Positions 55,801-63,086 of a DNA stretch of 64,000 nucleotides are shown here, piece after piece. Position 1 is the stretch's first letter. Each line of letters opens with the position of its first letter. Made by a program: the position numbers and the translations under genes. The DNA comes from Burkholderiales bacterium (GTDB taxonomy: Bacteria; Pseudomonadota; Gammaproteobacteria; Burkholderiales; Burkholderiaceae_C), in the NCBI GenBank assembly GCA_016185015.1, contig JACPOI010000051.1, positions 1 to 64,000 of the forward strand. The letters run 5' to 3'. The notes under the pieces were generated by a model. It was not told the DNA's origin. It saw only the letters and a program-made list of their open reading frames with translations, and made no database searches.

Positions 55801-55927
55801 TGCGGTGCGCGCCAAGGCGGATGCGATAGTCGTGGCCGACGGCACCAGTTGTCGCCACCAGATCGCGGATGGCGCGCAGCGCGAAGCGGTGCACGTGGCG
55901 AAGCTGTTGGCGGGGCAGTTGGGCTAG
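52829..55927 (+). CDS. ydiJ: YdiJ-like FAD/FeS D-2-hydroxyacid dehydrogenase
   Basis: A 1032-residue membrane-associated oxidase. The N-terminal FAD-binding (PCMH-type) domain has PRGGGTSQCGQTVGAG near residue 92 and GGMAGNNSCGSRS near 168; the GlcD-like cap follows. Ferredoxin-type clusters lie in CNNNGHCRKFDAGTMC and CVSCKGCKRDCPTG (about 612-690), and the C-terminus has Cys-rich motifs GHCHQ and ESSCCGMAGSFGYE. The layout and length match E. coli YdiJ, reported as a D-2-hydroxyglutarate dehydrogenase; lactate or glycolate are other options. It is co-transcribed with gntR. Confidence 0.92.
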   Translation: MNAPLPASVTQTSASQTYESVSRLSNEVAGRLAARLRAETKGEVLFSPADRGRYATDASIYQAMPVGVFLPREAADVRLAIDICRDLKVPIVPRGGGTSQCGQTVGAGLVIDHSKHMRKILDVNVEQRTARVEPGLVLDHLNADLKKHGLWYPVDVSTSAQATLGGMAGNNSCGSRSIAYGNMVHNVIGAQAWLADGELLTFGRYDTASGRVKQIGDYVRGLAGLHRDEIEARWPKVLRRVAGYNLDIFHNQNEKPYTSDGSVNLAHLLIGSEGTLALTRSLCLQLSELPRAKVLGVVNFPTFYQAMDSAQHIVKLGHNMRGGALTAVELVDRTMIELSLQNPAFAPTIRTALSPAISGGKPEAVLLVEFSGASKADIAPKIKELVDLMGELGLPGSVVEMIDDAPQKNLWEVRKAGLNIMMSLRGDGKPVSFIEDCAVPLVHLAEYTNALTEVFSKYGSRGTWYAHASVGTLHVRPILDMRRGGAAKMRAIAEEASELVRKYKGAYSGEHGDGLCRGEWIEWQFGPRLTQAFTQIKEYLDPAKLLSPKRMIDPPKMDDTTLMRFPPSYKVVPIQPALDWSAWNVQADPVTEVTTAPGTGGDPAQGLAKAVEMCNNNGHCRKFDAGTMCPSYRVTRDEQHLTRGRANTLRLALSGQIEGLDGKDALTSEVVREAMDLCVSCKGCKRDCPTGVDMAKLKVEFLQHYKAKHGHTIKDKLVGQLPDYARHAAKIAPVLNLRDKLPLMAQLSEKLFGFSAKRGLPQWKSRHFFNTPVQSATREEVLTALKPVVLFVDTFNGFFESENAHAALLVLQAAGYTVHVATKVQDDGKHLCCGRTLLSAGMVDQAKVKAREVVESLLPFAEKGIAIVGLEPSCLLTLRDELLVMGLGEPAQAIAKQALLFEEFLAREAKAGQLEAFKVKLKPVSQPVLLHGHCHQKAFAAVTPVMEVLSLIPGAKPELIESSCCGMAGSFGYEAEHYEVSMQMAEANLLPAVRAKADAIVVADGTSCRHQIADGAQREAVHVAKLLAGQLG

Positions 55928-56078
55928 GCGGGCTGGCTCGCTTTACTGCGGCATAGTGCTTGACAGTCTGTCTTCGACCCATAGGCGCCATGGGTCCGAA
56001 GGGCGAGCAGACGTTCGTCGATTTTGACCAAGAATGGTTCTACGATGTGCGCTGGGGACCCAATGACAGGCCAAACCT

Positions 56079-56810
56079 ATGCACGAGCAAGAACTTGAGA
56101 AGATCATCGGCACCCTTCGCGAGATGGAAGGTCGCTTTGAGCAGTCGACCACTGCTACGGCATCGCACTTGAACAGTGCTGACCGCGCTTCCTTCAAACG
56201 TCTAATGCTGGAAGCCAAGGGAATCTTGGGCGCAGCGTTAGGCCTCAATGATTTTGGGGTCCCGTTGCTTCTGATGACAAACCTTCCCGGATACGGCGTA
56301 CTCAATCCGCCATCGATCGAGCAGCTCCACGAGGCTATTGGACTGATTGAAGGCGGGCTCAATCAAGTGCGCCGCAAGATCAGTCAGGTTGGCAAGCCAA
56401 ACGGTGCTCCGTCGAAAGCAGCATATGTCGACCCGACGCGCATTCTGCAATTGCGTAGCATCAAATCACACCAATGGGACCTGAAACGCCTGGTGCGTCT
56501 GCTTGAAGAATTGAATTCTGCGCACGAGCACGAACTGCATATGGCGTCTGCAATGCTTGTCCGAGCCGTAGTCGATCACGTGCCTCCTATCTTTAATGCA
56601 AAGAACTTCTCCGAGGTTGCAAACAACTATCCAGCGCCTCGATCATTTAGCGATCAAATGCGGCAGTTGGACACATCGCTGAGGAAGATCGCTGACATGC
56701 ATCTACATCAGCCAGTACGGAAAGCGGAGGCACTTCCACTTGCGCCACAGGTGGATTTCCGTGGCGCTCTCGATGTATTGCTTTCTGAGGTGGTTCGGTT
56801 GCTTCAATAG
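56079..56810 (+). CDS. Low-GC hypothetical protein, possible HEPN-like C-terminus
   Basis: A 243-residue protein with visibly lower GC and different codon use from its neighbours. The N-terminal 110 residues are helical, with LHEAIGLIEGGLNQVRRKI; the C-terminal 100 (LRSIKSHQWDLKRLVRLLEE to the end) are also helical and contain SLRKIADMHLH. That is an R-x5-H pattern as in HEPN ribonuclease or nucleotide-binding domains. I recognise this C-terminal pattern only from uncharacterised proteins. There is no partner gene. It is probably acquired DNA inserted between ydiJ and uspA. The ribosome site is weak. Confidence 0.65.
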   Translation: MHEQELEKIIGTLREMEGRFEQSTTATASHLNSADRASFKRLMLEAKGILGAALGLNDFGVPLLLMTNLPGYGVLNPPSIEQLHEAIGLIEGGLNQVRRKISQVGKPNGAPSKAAYVDPTRILQLRSIKSHQWDLKRLVRLLEELNSAHEHELHMASAMLVRAVVDHVPPIFNAKNFSEVANNYPAPRSFSDQMRQLDTSLRKIADMHLHQPVRKAEALPLAPQVDFRGALDVLLSEVVRLLQ

Positions 56811-56982
56811 GAGTTCGCGGGCCTGGACCCTGGAACCAAAGATCGAGCGGCAACATTTAGTTTGCTTGCGAATGACTATTGATGGTCGTTAGGAGTCGTT
56901 TCGTGGGTGATGAGGTTGGCGGCGGCCGCAGATCGCCCTAAGATGCAAGTACCGCAGTGCATTCAATCTGAGGAGACTCGCC

Positions 56983-57420
56983 ATGTACAAACGCATCTTG
57001 TTGGGCTACGACGGCTCCGAATCCGGGCAGCAGGCCCTGCTGGGCAGCCGCGAGATTGCGCAGTGGAGCCAGGCCGAGCTGGTGCTGGTGGCCGTGATGC
57101 CGCTGCCCATCGCTTCTCTTGGTCCCGAGGGCGGGCTCTACGACCCCAAGGTGGAGGAGATCGAGCGGGAGCGTTACCGCCTCATCCTTGAAGCCGGGGT
57201 GGAGCGCCTGGCGCAGTCGGGTTTGCAGGCACGCGGTGAGGTGCTCAGCGGTGACCCGGTGCACGAGCTGGCCAAGGCCGCCGGCCGTCTGCGGGCCGAT
57301 CTGATCGTGCTGGGGCACCAGCACCAGGACAGTTGGGCGGCGCGCTGGTGGCGCGGCTCGGTGTCCAAATCGCTGATCGAGCATGCGCCCTGTAGCGTGC
57401 TGGTGGTGATCACGCACTGA
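56983..57420 (+). CDS. Universal stress protein UspA family
   Basis: A 145-residue cytoplasmic stress protein starting MYKRILLGYDGSESGQQALL, with the conserved D in YDGSESG and a C-terminal GSVSKSLIEHAPCSVLVV. The ATP-binding G-2x-G-9x-G(S/T) motif is incomplete (GHQHQDSWAARWWRGS), so nucleotide binding may be weak. An AGGAGA ribosome site precedes ATG 56983. It is followed directly by a long-hairpin repeat element. Confidence 0.92.
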   Translation: MYKRILLGYDGSESGQQALLGSREIAQWSQAELVLVAVMPLPIASLGPEGGLYDPKVEEIERERYRLILEAGVERLAQSGLQARGEVLSGDPVHELAKAAGRLRADLIVLGHQHQDSWAARWWRGSVSKSLIEHAPCSVLVVITH

Positions 57421-57562
57421 GAACTTGCGAATAAATCTACTGCGCGACCCGATCGCCGCGTTGGGCGGTGCTCGGAATCCTCACGTACCGGAAGTACGTT
57501 CCGGTTCCTGCGCTCCGTCCGCCTTGCGCTCGGGCCGCTCGCTACGATTTCTTCACAAGTTC
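57421..57562. repeat. About 142-bp long-hairpin intergenic element
   Basis: The ends are 11-bp imperfect inverted repeats: GAACTTGCGAA (57421-57431) and TTCACAAGTTC (57552-57562), 10 of 11 matching. The complementarity continues inward for most of the element, for example GACCCGA with TCGGGCC, and closes at ACCGGAA-GTACG-TTCCGGT (57487-57505). The whole can fold into one long hairpin, like REP/MITE-type repeats of Burkholderiales. A second 18-bp dyad (57562-57579, CTGAGCGG/CCGCTCAG) overlaps its right end. Confidence 0.7.
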
Positions 57563-57598
57563 TGAGCGGGACCGCTCAGCCGCGCAGCAACGCGCCCT

Positions 57599-58588
57599 TC
57601 AGTCGTTGGCCTTGAAGCCGGTGGCGCGCACTACCTCGGCCCAGCGTGCGGTCTCGGCGGCGATGGTGGCGGCAAAAGCGTCACCGTATTCCTGCGGCAC
57701 ATCGAAACCCTGGGCTTCCAGCCGGGCACGGTAGTCACCATCGGCCTGCGCCTTCTGCGTGGCGGCGGCGATGGCGTCGAGCACCGGCTTGGGCGCGGCG
57801 GCCGGTGCCAGCAGGCCGAACCAGATGGTGGTGTTGAGTTCCTTGTAGCCCAGCTCGGCCAGCGTGGGCACCTGCGGCAGGTGGCGCGAACGCTGCGGGC
57901 TGGTCACGGCGATGGGATTGAGCCGGCCCGACTGCACGTGCGGGATCACCGACTGCAACTGGGCGAAACCCAGCGGCACCTGGCCGCCCAGCAGGTCGGT
58001 GGTCTGCGGGCCCGAGCCCTTGTAGGGGATGTGGGTCATGTCCAGCTTGAAACGCTGGCTGAGCTGATAACCCAGGAATTGCGAGGGCGTGCCCGGGCTG
58101 AAGGAGGCATAGGCGGCCTTGCCGGGGTTCGCGGCCGCCCACTTGACGAGCTCGGGCAGTGTGCGGGCCGGCACCGAGGGATGGGCAACGAGCACCAGCG
58201 GCGCTTCCACGCCCTTGGCGATCGGCTTGAAGCCCGCTTGCTGCCAGCGCTGGTTGGGATAGACCGAGGGGTTGATGGTCATCATGGCTTGGGTGCCGAT
58301 CCACAGCGTGTGGCCGTCGGGCTGCGCCTTCTGCACGAACTCGGCGCTGATGTTGCCGTTGGCGCCCGGCTTGTAGTCCACGAGGAAGGTGCCACCCGTG
58401 ACCTTGCCCAGTTGCTGGGCCAGGGCGCGCGCATAGGCGTCGATGGCGCCGCCGGGCGGCGTGCCGACGATGAGCGTGACCGGCTTGCTGGGCCAGACGG
58501 GGGCTTGCGCGCTGGCGGCCCAGGGGCTGAGCAGGCAGGCGCCGGTCAGGGCCAGCACCAGGCGGCGGGCACGGTGGATGGGGTTCAT
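57599..58588 (-). CDS. Bug/TctC-type substrate-binding protein
   Basis: A 329-residue periplasmic solute receptor with a signal peptide (about 1-28, ending ASAQA) and Bug pattern KPVTLIVGTPPGGAIDAYAR (about 35-54), VDYKPGANGNISAEFV and HIPYKGSGPQTTDLLGGQV (about 193). It follows a second Bug gene and the sulfatase gene on the same strand, with 33 bp to the next. A GAGGAGA ribosome site precedes ATG 58588. The ligand may be a carboxylate or aryl sulfate breakdown product of the same locus (inference). Confidence 0.92.
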   Translation of the reverse strand: MNPIHRARRLVLALTGACLLSPWAASAQAPVWPSKPVTLIVGTPPGGAIDAYARALAQQLGKVTGGTFLVDYKPGANGNISAEFVQKAQPDGHTLWIGTQAMMTINPSVYPNQRWQQAGFKPIAKGVEAPLVLVAHPSVPARTLPELVKWAAANPGKAAYASFSPGTPSQFLGYQLSQRFKLDMTHIPYKGSGPQTTDLLGGQVPLGFAQLQSVIPHVQSGRLNPIAVTSPQRSRHLPQVPTLAELGYKELNTTIWFGLLAPAAAPKPVLDAIAAATQKAQADGDYRARLEAQGFDVPQEYGDAFAATIAAETARWAEVVRATGFKAND

Positions 58589-58621
58589 GCGGGTCTCCTC
58601 GATCGTCTTTTTCAGGTGCGC

Positions 58622-59590
58622 TCAGTCCAGCTTGAGCTTGATGCGGCGGGCCACTTCGCCCCAGCGTTGCGTGTCCTGCGCCAAGCGGGCGGTGGCTTCA
58701 GCGGCATCGCCGGCCACCACGACCTGGTCCGACTGCGCGAGCCGCTCCACCAGCTCCGGGTTCTTGAGCGCCACGGCCATGGCGTCGTGCATCTTCTGCA
58801 CGATGGCGGCGGGCGTGTTCTTGGGTGCGAACAGCACCAGCGAGAAGGTGGCGTCGAAGCCGGGGTAACCGGCCTCGGCCACGGTGGGCACGTCGGGCAG
58901 CAGCGGCGAGCGCTTGGCGCCCGAGACGGCCAGCGCCACCAACTTGCCCGCCTTCACATGCGGCAGCACGGTGGGACCGGCGAGGAAGCCGCATTCCACC
59001 TGGCCGCCCAGCATGTCCTGCACGGCGGGAGCGGGGCCCCTGTAGGGCACGTGCGTCATCTGGATGCCGGCCGCGGTACTGAACAGTTCGGTGGTGAGGT
59101 GGCCGGGCGAGCCGGCGCCGCCCGTGGCGTAGGTCATGGCCGTGCTGCGTGCCTTCTTCACCAGCTCGGCCACTGTCTTGACGCCGACGCCGGGATAACA
59201 CACCAGGGTCTGGCTGAAGGCGCTGGCGCGGATCACCGGCAGCAGGTCCGCGGCCTTGTAGGGCATCTTCTCGTAGACGTGCGGGTTGACCGTGAGCGTG
59301 GTATCGGTGGTCCACAGCCAGGTGTAGCCGTCCGGTGCGGCGCGCACGGCCTCGGCCGTGCCGATGTTGCCGTTGGCGCCCGGCTTGTTGTCAATGACCA
59401 GGGGCTGCTTGAGGATCTCCTGCACCTTGGGTGCGGCACCACGCAGCACGATGTCGCTCGGGCCCGCCGGTGGCAGGGGCACGATCACGCGGATGGGGCG
59501 CTCGGGCCAGGACTGGGCCGCCGCGTGGGGCGCGGCCAGGGCGAGCAGCAGGGCCGCGGCCAGGGCGGGCAGGGGGGTGGTTCGGTTCAT
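58622..59590 (-). CDS. Bug/TctC-type substrate-binding protein
   Basis: A 322-residue periplasmic solute receptor paralogous to its downstream neighbour but well diverged. It has a signal peptide (ending HAAA-QSW), RPIRVIVPLPPAGPSDIVLR (about 30-49), IDNKPGANGNIGTAEAV and HVPYRGPAPAVQDMLGGQV. ATG 59590 has a GAGGAGA ribosome site. It lies 36 bp from the sulfatase gene, so the three minus-strand genes form one likely operon. Confidence 0.92.
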   Translation of the reverse strand: MNRTTPLPALAAALLLALAAPHAAAQSWPERPIRVIVPLPPAGPSDIVLRGAAPKVQEILKQPLVIDNKPGANGNIGTAEAVRAAPDGYTWLWTTDTTLTVNPHVYEKMPYKAADLLPVIRASAFSQTLVCYPGVGVKTVAELVKKARSTAMTYATGGAGSPGHLTTELFSTAAGIQMTHVPYRGPAPAVQDMLGGQVECGFLAGPTVLPHVKAGKLVALAVSGAKRSPLLPDVPTVAEAGYPGFDATFSLVLFAPKNTPAAIVQKMHDAMAVALKNPELVERLAQSDQVVVAGDAAEATARLAQDTQRWGEVARRIKLKLD

Positions 59591-59626
59591 GGGGTCTCCT
59601 CGTCGTTGTGTGTATAGGGTGCCTGG

Positions 59627-60949
59627 TCAGCGCTGCGGCATGTCCTTGACCGAGTAGCCCAGGCTGACGGTGGCGTCCTCGGGGATGGCGGGCACGGTAG
59701 CCTCCCACCGCAGCCATTCCTCGCGCATGCGGGCCAGGCGCTCGGGCTCGCGCGCCGCCAGGTTGGCGCGCTCGCGGGCGTCTTGCGTGATGTTGAACAG
59801 GTACTCATGCTCGTCCACCTTGAGGTACTTCCAGGGGCCTTGGCGCAGGGCGCGCTGGTGGCGGTGGTTCATGCGCCAGTACAACGGGCGCTCGAAGGTG
59901 TCGGACGGTTTGCGCAGCACGCGTGCCAGCGAGACACCGTCGATGGGGAAGTCGGGCGAGGGGTGTGCACCACCCACGTCCAGCAGGGTGGCCGACCAGT
60001 CCATGGTCATGCAGTGCTGGTCGCTGGTGCTGCCGGCGGGGATGACACGCGGCCAGTGGGCGATCCACGGCACGCGGATGCCGCCTTCGGTGAGGTCCAT
60101 CTTGCCGCCCACCAGCGGCCAGTTGTCGGAGTAGCGTTCGCCGCCGTTGTCGCTGGTGAAGACGATCAGCGTGTTGTCCAGCAGGCCCTGTGCGCGCAGC
60201 GCGGCCACCAGCTTGCCGATGCCTTCGTCCATGTGGTGGATCATGCGGCGGTAGGTCTCCACGCTGCCGCCGTGCAGGTGGAAGAGGTTGTCTTTCACCT
60301 CCTCGGCCAGGTGCGTGTCGTCGCGGGTTTCCCAGGGCCAGTGGGGTGCGGTGTAGTGCAGGCTGAGGAAGAAGGGCTGGCCGCCGCGCGCGACTTCGGC
60401 GCGGCGCTGCACGTAGTCCACGGCGCGCTGCGACAGCAGGTCTGTCAGGTAGCCCACTTCGTGGTGCTCTTCCTCGCCGACGTAGAGGTCGTGGTCGCCC
60501 TTGCCCGAGCAGTGCGAGAAGTAGTCCACCCCGCCGGCCATGATGCCGTAGAACTCGTCGTAGCCCGAGCGCAGCGGCCCGAAGCTGGGCGGGTAGCCCA
60601 GGTGCCACTTGCCCACAAGCGCGGTGGCGTAGCCGGCGTCACGCAGCAGCGAGGGCAGGGTGGGCAGTTCGGGCGGCAGGCCCAGGCGCGGGTTGCCCTT
60701 GCTGCGGCTGTTGATGGGTTCTTCCATGCCGCCGCGCAGGCGGTACTGGTAACGCATGGTGATCAGCGCGAAGCGGGTGGGCGAGCACACGGGCGAGTTC
60801 GAATAACCCTCGGTCAGGCGCAGGCCGCCGGCGGCCAGGGCGTCGATGTTTGGCGACACCGGGCCGAACTGGGCGTTGCGCCCGCCGTAGCAGCCGAGGT
60901 CCGCAAAGCCGAGGTCGTCGGCGACGATATAGATGATGTTGGGTGCCAT
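59627..60949 (-). CDS. Sulfatase (Cys-type, formylglycine-dependent)
   Basis: A 440-residue sulfatase of the alkaline-phosphatase superfamily. Metal-binding Asp11 and Asp12 lie in IVADDLGFADLG, and the formylglycine motif is CSPTR with Cys55 and Arg59. The later GKWHLG and TSDNGGERYSDN segments are intact. No signal peptide is seen, suggesting a cytoplasmic enzyme acting on an imported sulfate ester. Maturation requires a formylglycine-generating enzyme not encoded here. ATG 60949 is chosen over a TTG at 60967; neither has a good ribosome site. It is first in an operon with two Bug genes and divergent from a LysR gene. Confidence 0.92.
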   Translation of the reverse strand: MAPNIIYIVADDLGFADLGCYGGRNAQFGPVSPNIDALAAGGLRLTEGYSNSPVCSPTRFALITMRYQYRLRGGMEEPINSRSKGNPRLGLPPELPTLPSLLRDAGYATALVGKWHLGYPPSFGPLRSGYDEFYGIMAGGVDYFSHCSGKGDHDLYVGEEEHHEVGYLTDLLSQRAVDYVQRRAEVARGGQPFFLSLHYTAPHWPWETRDDTHLAEEVKDNLFHLHGGSVETYRRMIHHMDEGIGKLVAALRAQGLLDNTLIVFTSDNGGERYSDNWPLVGGKMDLTEGGIRVPWIAHWPRVIPAGSTSDQHCMTMDWSATLLDVGGAHPSPDFPIDGVSLARVLRKPSDTFERPLYWRMNHRHQRALRQGPWKYLKVDEHEYLFNITQDARERANLAAREPERLARMREEWLRWEATVPAIPEDATVSLGYSVKDMPQR

Positions 60950-60975
60950 GGAGGTGAAACTTAACAAAGGTCAAG

Positions 60976-60990
60976 CTATTCGTAAAATAG
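60976..60990. promoter_or_regulatory. LysR-type box in the sulfatase/LysR divergent promoter
   Basis: CTATT-CGTAA-AATAG is a 15-bp dyad that includes the T-N11-A pattern of LysR sites. It lies in the 71-bp gap, 27 bp from the sulfatase start and 31 bp from the lysR start. Confidence 0.5.
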
Positions 60991-61020
60991 TAGTTTGATT
61001 GTTTGGATTTAAATATTTCT

Positions 61021-61947
61021 ATGGACCCGCGCCACCTCATCCAACTCTCGACTATCCTGGAATGCGGCTCGCTCAGCAAGGCCAGCCAGATCCTGCACCT
61101 GACCCAGCCCACGCTGACGCACAGCATGCAGGCGCTGGAGGTGCAGGCCGGCGGGCAGCTGTTCGAGCGCAGCCGTTTCGGGGTGCGCAGCACGGCCCTG
61201 GGCGAGGTGCTGGCGCGTGAGGGCCGGGCCATCGCGCGGCGCCTGCGCGACGCCGACGAGGCCTGTGCGCGGCATCGCAGCGGCTTTCGCCACAGCATCC
61301 GGCTGGGCACCGGGCCGCTGGTGGGCCTGGCCTTCGTACCCGGCCTGGTGGCCGCGCTGGCTGCCGCGCAGCCGCGTTACGCCCTGACGATCCAGAGCGA
61401 CCGGCCCCACCTGCTGGTGGACCAGCTGGTCGACGGCCGGCAGGACTTCGTGATCGCGCCGTCCTGGCTGGACAAGCCGCCACCCGGCGTGGAGCGTTTC
61501 CTGCTCGTCGAGGACGAGATAGGCATCTTTTGTGGCGAGGGCCATCCGCTGCTACAGGCCGGCGGGCTGGCGCAGGCACCGGGGCTGGAACTGGAGTGGG
61601 TGAGCCTGGGCACGGCATCGCCCTTCGACCAGAACGTGCGCGAGATGCTGCAGCAGGCCGGGGTGGACAAGGCGCGTCCTGGCATCACCCTGGTCGGCGA
61701 CGGTTCCATGCTGCTGCGCATCCTGGCGCAGGGGCGGCACCTGTCGGTGCTGCCCAAGTACCCGATGCGTCTGCTGGGGCCCGGTTCCGGTGTGCGCGAG
61801 CTGGAGGTCGCTGTGCGCCCCATGCCGCGCAACATCTACCTGTGGTGCCGCACGGAGTTGCTGGAAGATGCGTCGCTGGTGCGGCTCAAGGACTTCATCC
61901 TCAGCCACGCAGCGTCCACAGTGAGTGGGGACGCTGCCGGCGGGTGA
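61021..61947 (+). CDS. LysR family transcriptional regulator
   Basis: A 308-residue regulator. The N-terminal winged helix-turn-helix (about 3-62: HLIQLSTILECGSLSKASQI, then LTQPTLTHSMQALE) is followed by a LysR-type substrate-binding domain (about 90-300). It is divergent from the sulfatase operon with a LysR-type box between, and so probably controls it in response to a sulfated compound or its product. ATG 61021 is preferred to TTG 61003. Confidence 0.92.
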   Translation: MDPRHLIQLSTILECGSLSKASQILHLTQPTLTHSMQALEVQAGGQLFERSRFGVRSTALGEVLAREGRAIARRLRDADEACARHRSGFRHSIRLGTGPLVGLAFVPGLVAALAAAQPRYALTIQSDRPHLLVDQLVDGRQDFVIAPSWLDKPPPGVERFLLVEDEIGIFCGEGHPLLQAGGLAQAPGLELEWVSLGTASPFDQNVREMLQQAGVDKARPGITLVGDGSMLLRILAQGRHLSVLPKYPMRLLGPGSGVRELEVAVRPMPRNIYLWCRTELLEDASLVRLKDFILSHAASTVSGDAAGG

Positions 61948-61963
61948 CGGGCGCGCCGCCCGC

Positions 61964-62857
61964 TCAGCCGCGCAGCAGCGCGGCGATCTGCTGGTCTTTT
62001 TCTTCCCAGATGGCTGCCAGCCAGCGGTGGAACTGGCCGCGGAATTCCGAATCGTCCTCGTAATCCCCCGTGCAGAACTCGGCCGGAATGGGCAGCTGGC
62101 GCGCGCGCACGATCACCTTGGGTGTGCGGCCGCAGAGGAACTGCCAGAAGGTGGGGGCGCCATTGGGGTAGACGATGGTCACGTCGATCATGGCGTGGAA
62201 CTGGTCGCCCATGGCGTTGAGCGCCAGCGCCAGCGCGCCGGCCTTGGGCTTGAGCAGGTGGGTGTAGGGCGAGCCGGAGGACTGGTGCTTGGCCGCAGTG
62301 AAACGCGTGCCTTCGGCAAAGTTCATCACGCTGGTGGGCACGCGCGCGAACTTCTGGCAGGCACGGCGCGTGGTCTCCCGGTCTTGCCGGCGCAGGTCCG
62401 GGTTCTTGCGCAGGGCGGCCTTGCCGTGCCGGCGCATGAAAGGAAAGTCCAGCGCCCACCAGGCCAGGCCGATGACCGGCACGTAGATCAGCTGCTGCTT
62501 CAGGAAGAACTTCAGCATGGGGATGCGCCGGTTCATCACGTGCTGCAGCACGAAGATGTCCACCCAGGACTGGTGGTTGCAGTTCACCAGGTACCAGCCC
62601 TGGTAGGGCAGCTCGGCCACGCCCTGCACATCCCAGCGGGTTTTCTGTGTGAGCCGCATCCAGCCGCTGTTGAAGGCGATCCAGGCGGTGGCGATGGCGT
62701 TGAGGATCGGGTCGATGGCTTGCCGCACGGCCTGGAAGGGCAGCACCAGCTTGACCAGCGCGAACAGGAACAGCAGCGAGCACCAGAAGAGCGTGTTGAT
62801 CGCCAGCAGCAGGGAGGCGAGGATGCCTTTGACAATGGAAGGCAGGAAACTGAGCAT
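61964..62857 (-). CDS. PlsC-family 1-acylglycerol-3-phosphate acyltransferase (YihG-like)
   Basis: A 297-residue membrane acyltransferase for phospholipid synthesis or remodelling. It has N-terminal hydrophobic helices (about 10-40), the catalytic HX4D motif (His95 and Asp100 in NHQSWVD) and the acceptor-binding FAEGTR motif (about 172). The size and the long PFMRRHGKAALRKNPDLRR segment resemble E. coli YihG. ATG 62857 is used; the longer frame upstream is non-conserved. It is convergent with lysR and divergent from the last gene. Confidence 0.9.
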   Translation of the reverse strand: MLSFLPSIVKGILASLLLAINTLFWCSLLFLFALVKLVLPFQAVRQAIDPILNAIATAWIAFNSGWMRLTQKTRWDVQGVAELPYQGWYLVNCNHQSWVDIFVLQHVMNRRIPMLKFFLKQQLIYVPVIGLAWWALDFPFMRRHGKAALRKNPDLRRQDRETTRRACQKFARVPTSVMNFAEGTRFTAAKHQSSGSPYTHLLKPKAGALALALNAMGDQFHAMIDVTIVYPNGAPTFWQFLCGRTPKVIVRARQLPIPAEFCTGDYEDDSEFRGQFHRWLAAIWEEKDQQIAALLRG

Positions 62858-63086
62858 GGCAGGTAGAGGTGGGCGGAGGACAGGCCAGGTGATGGCCCGG
62901 ACGCCGCCGCAGATGAATCGGTAGGCACATTGTGCGTCTTGTGCGGGCTTCTGGCACTGCGCTAGATCATCATTTGACGGATTTCCCCTGATGTAAGGCG
63001 GGTGGCAGCGAGCCGGCACATAATCGCAGGCAAGAGGCCGGGGCCAGGGCTCCGGTCGGGTTGGGCTGACTATTCAAGAAGTGCAG

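Noticed and set aside
55960-56172. Small ORF upstream of the low-GC hypothetical gene
   Set aside because: It overlaps the start of the better supported gene in another frame and has no ribosome site or motif.
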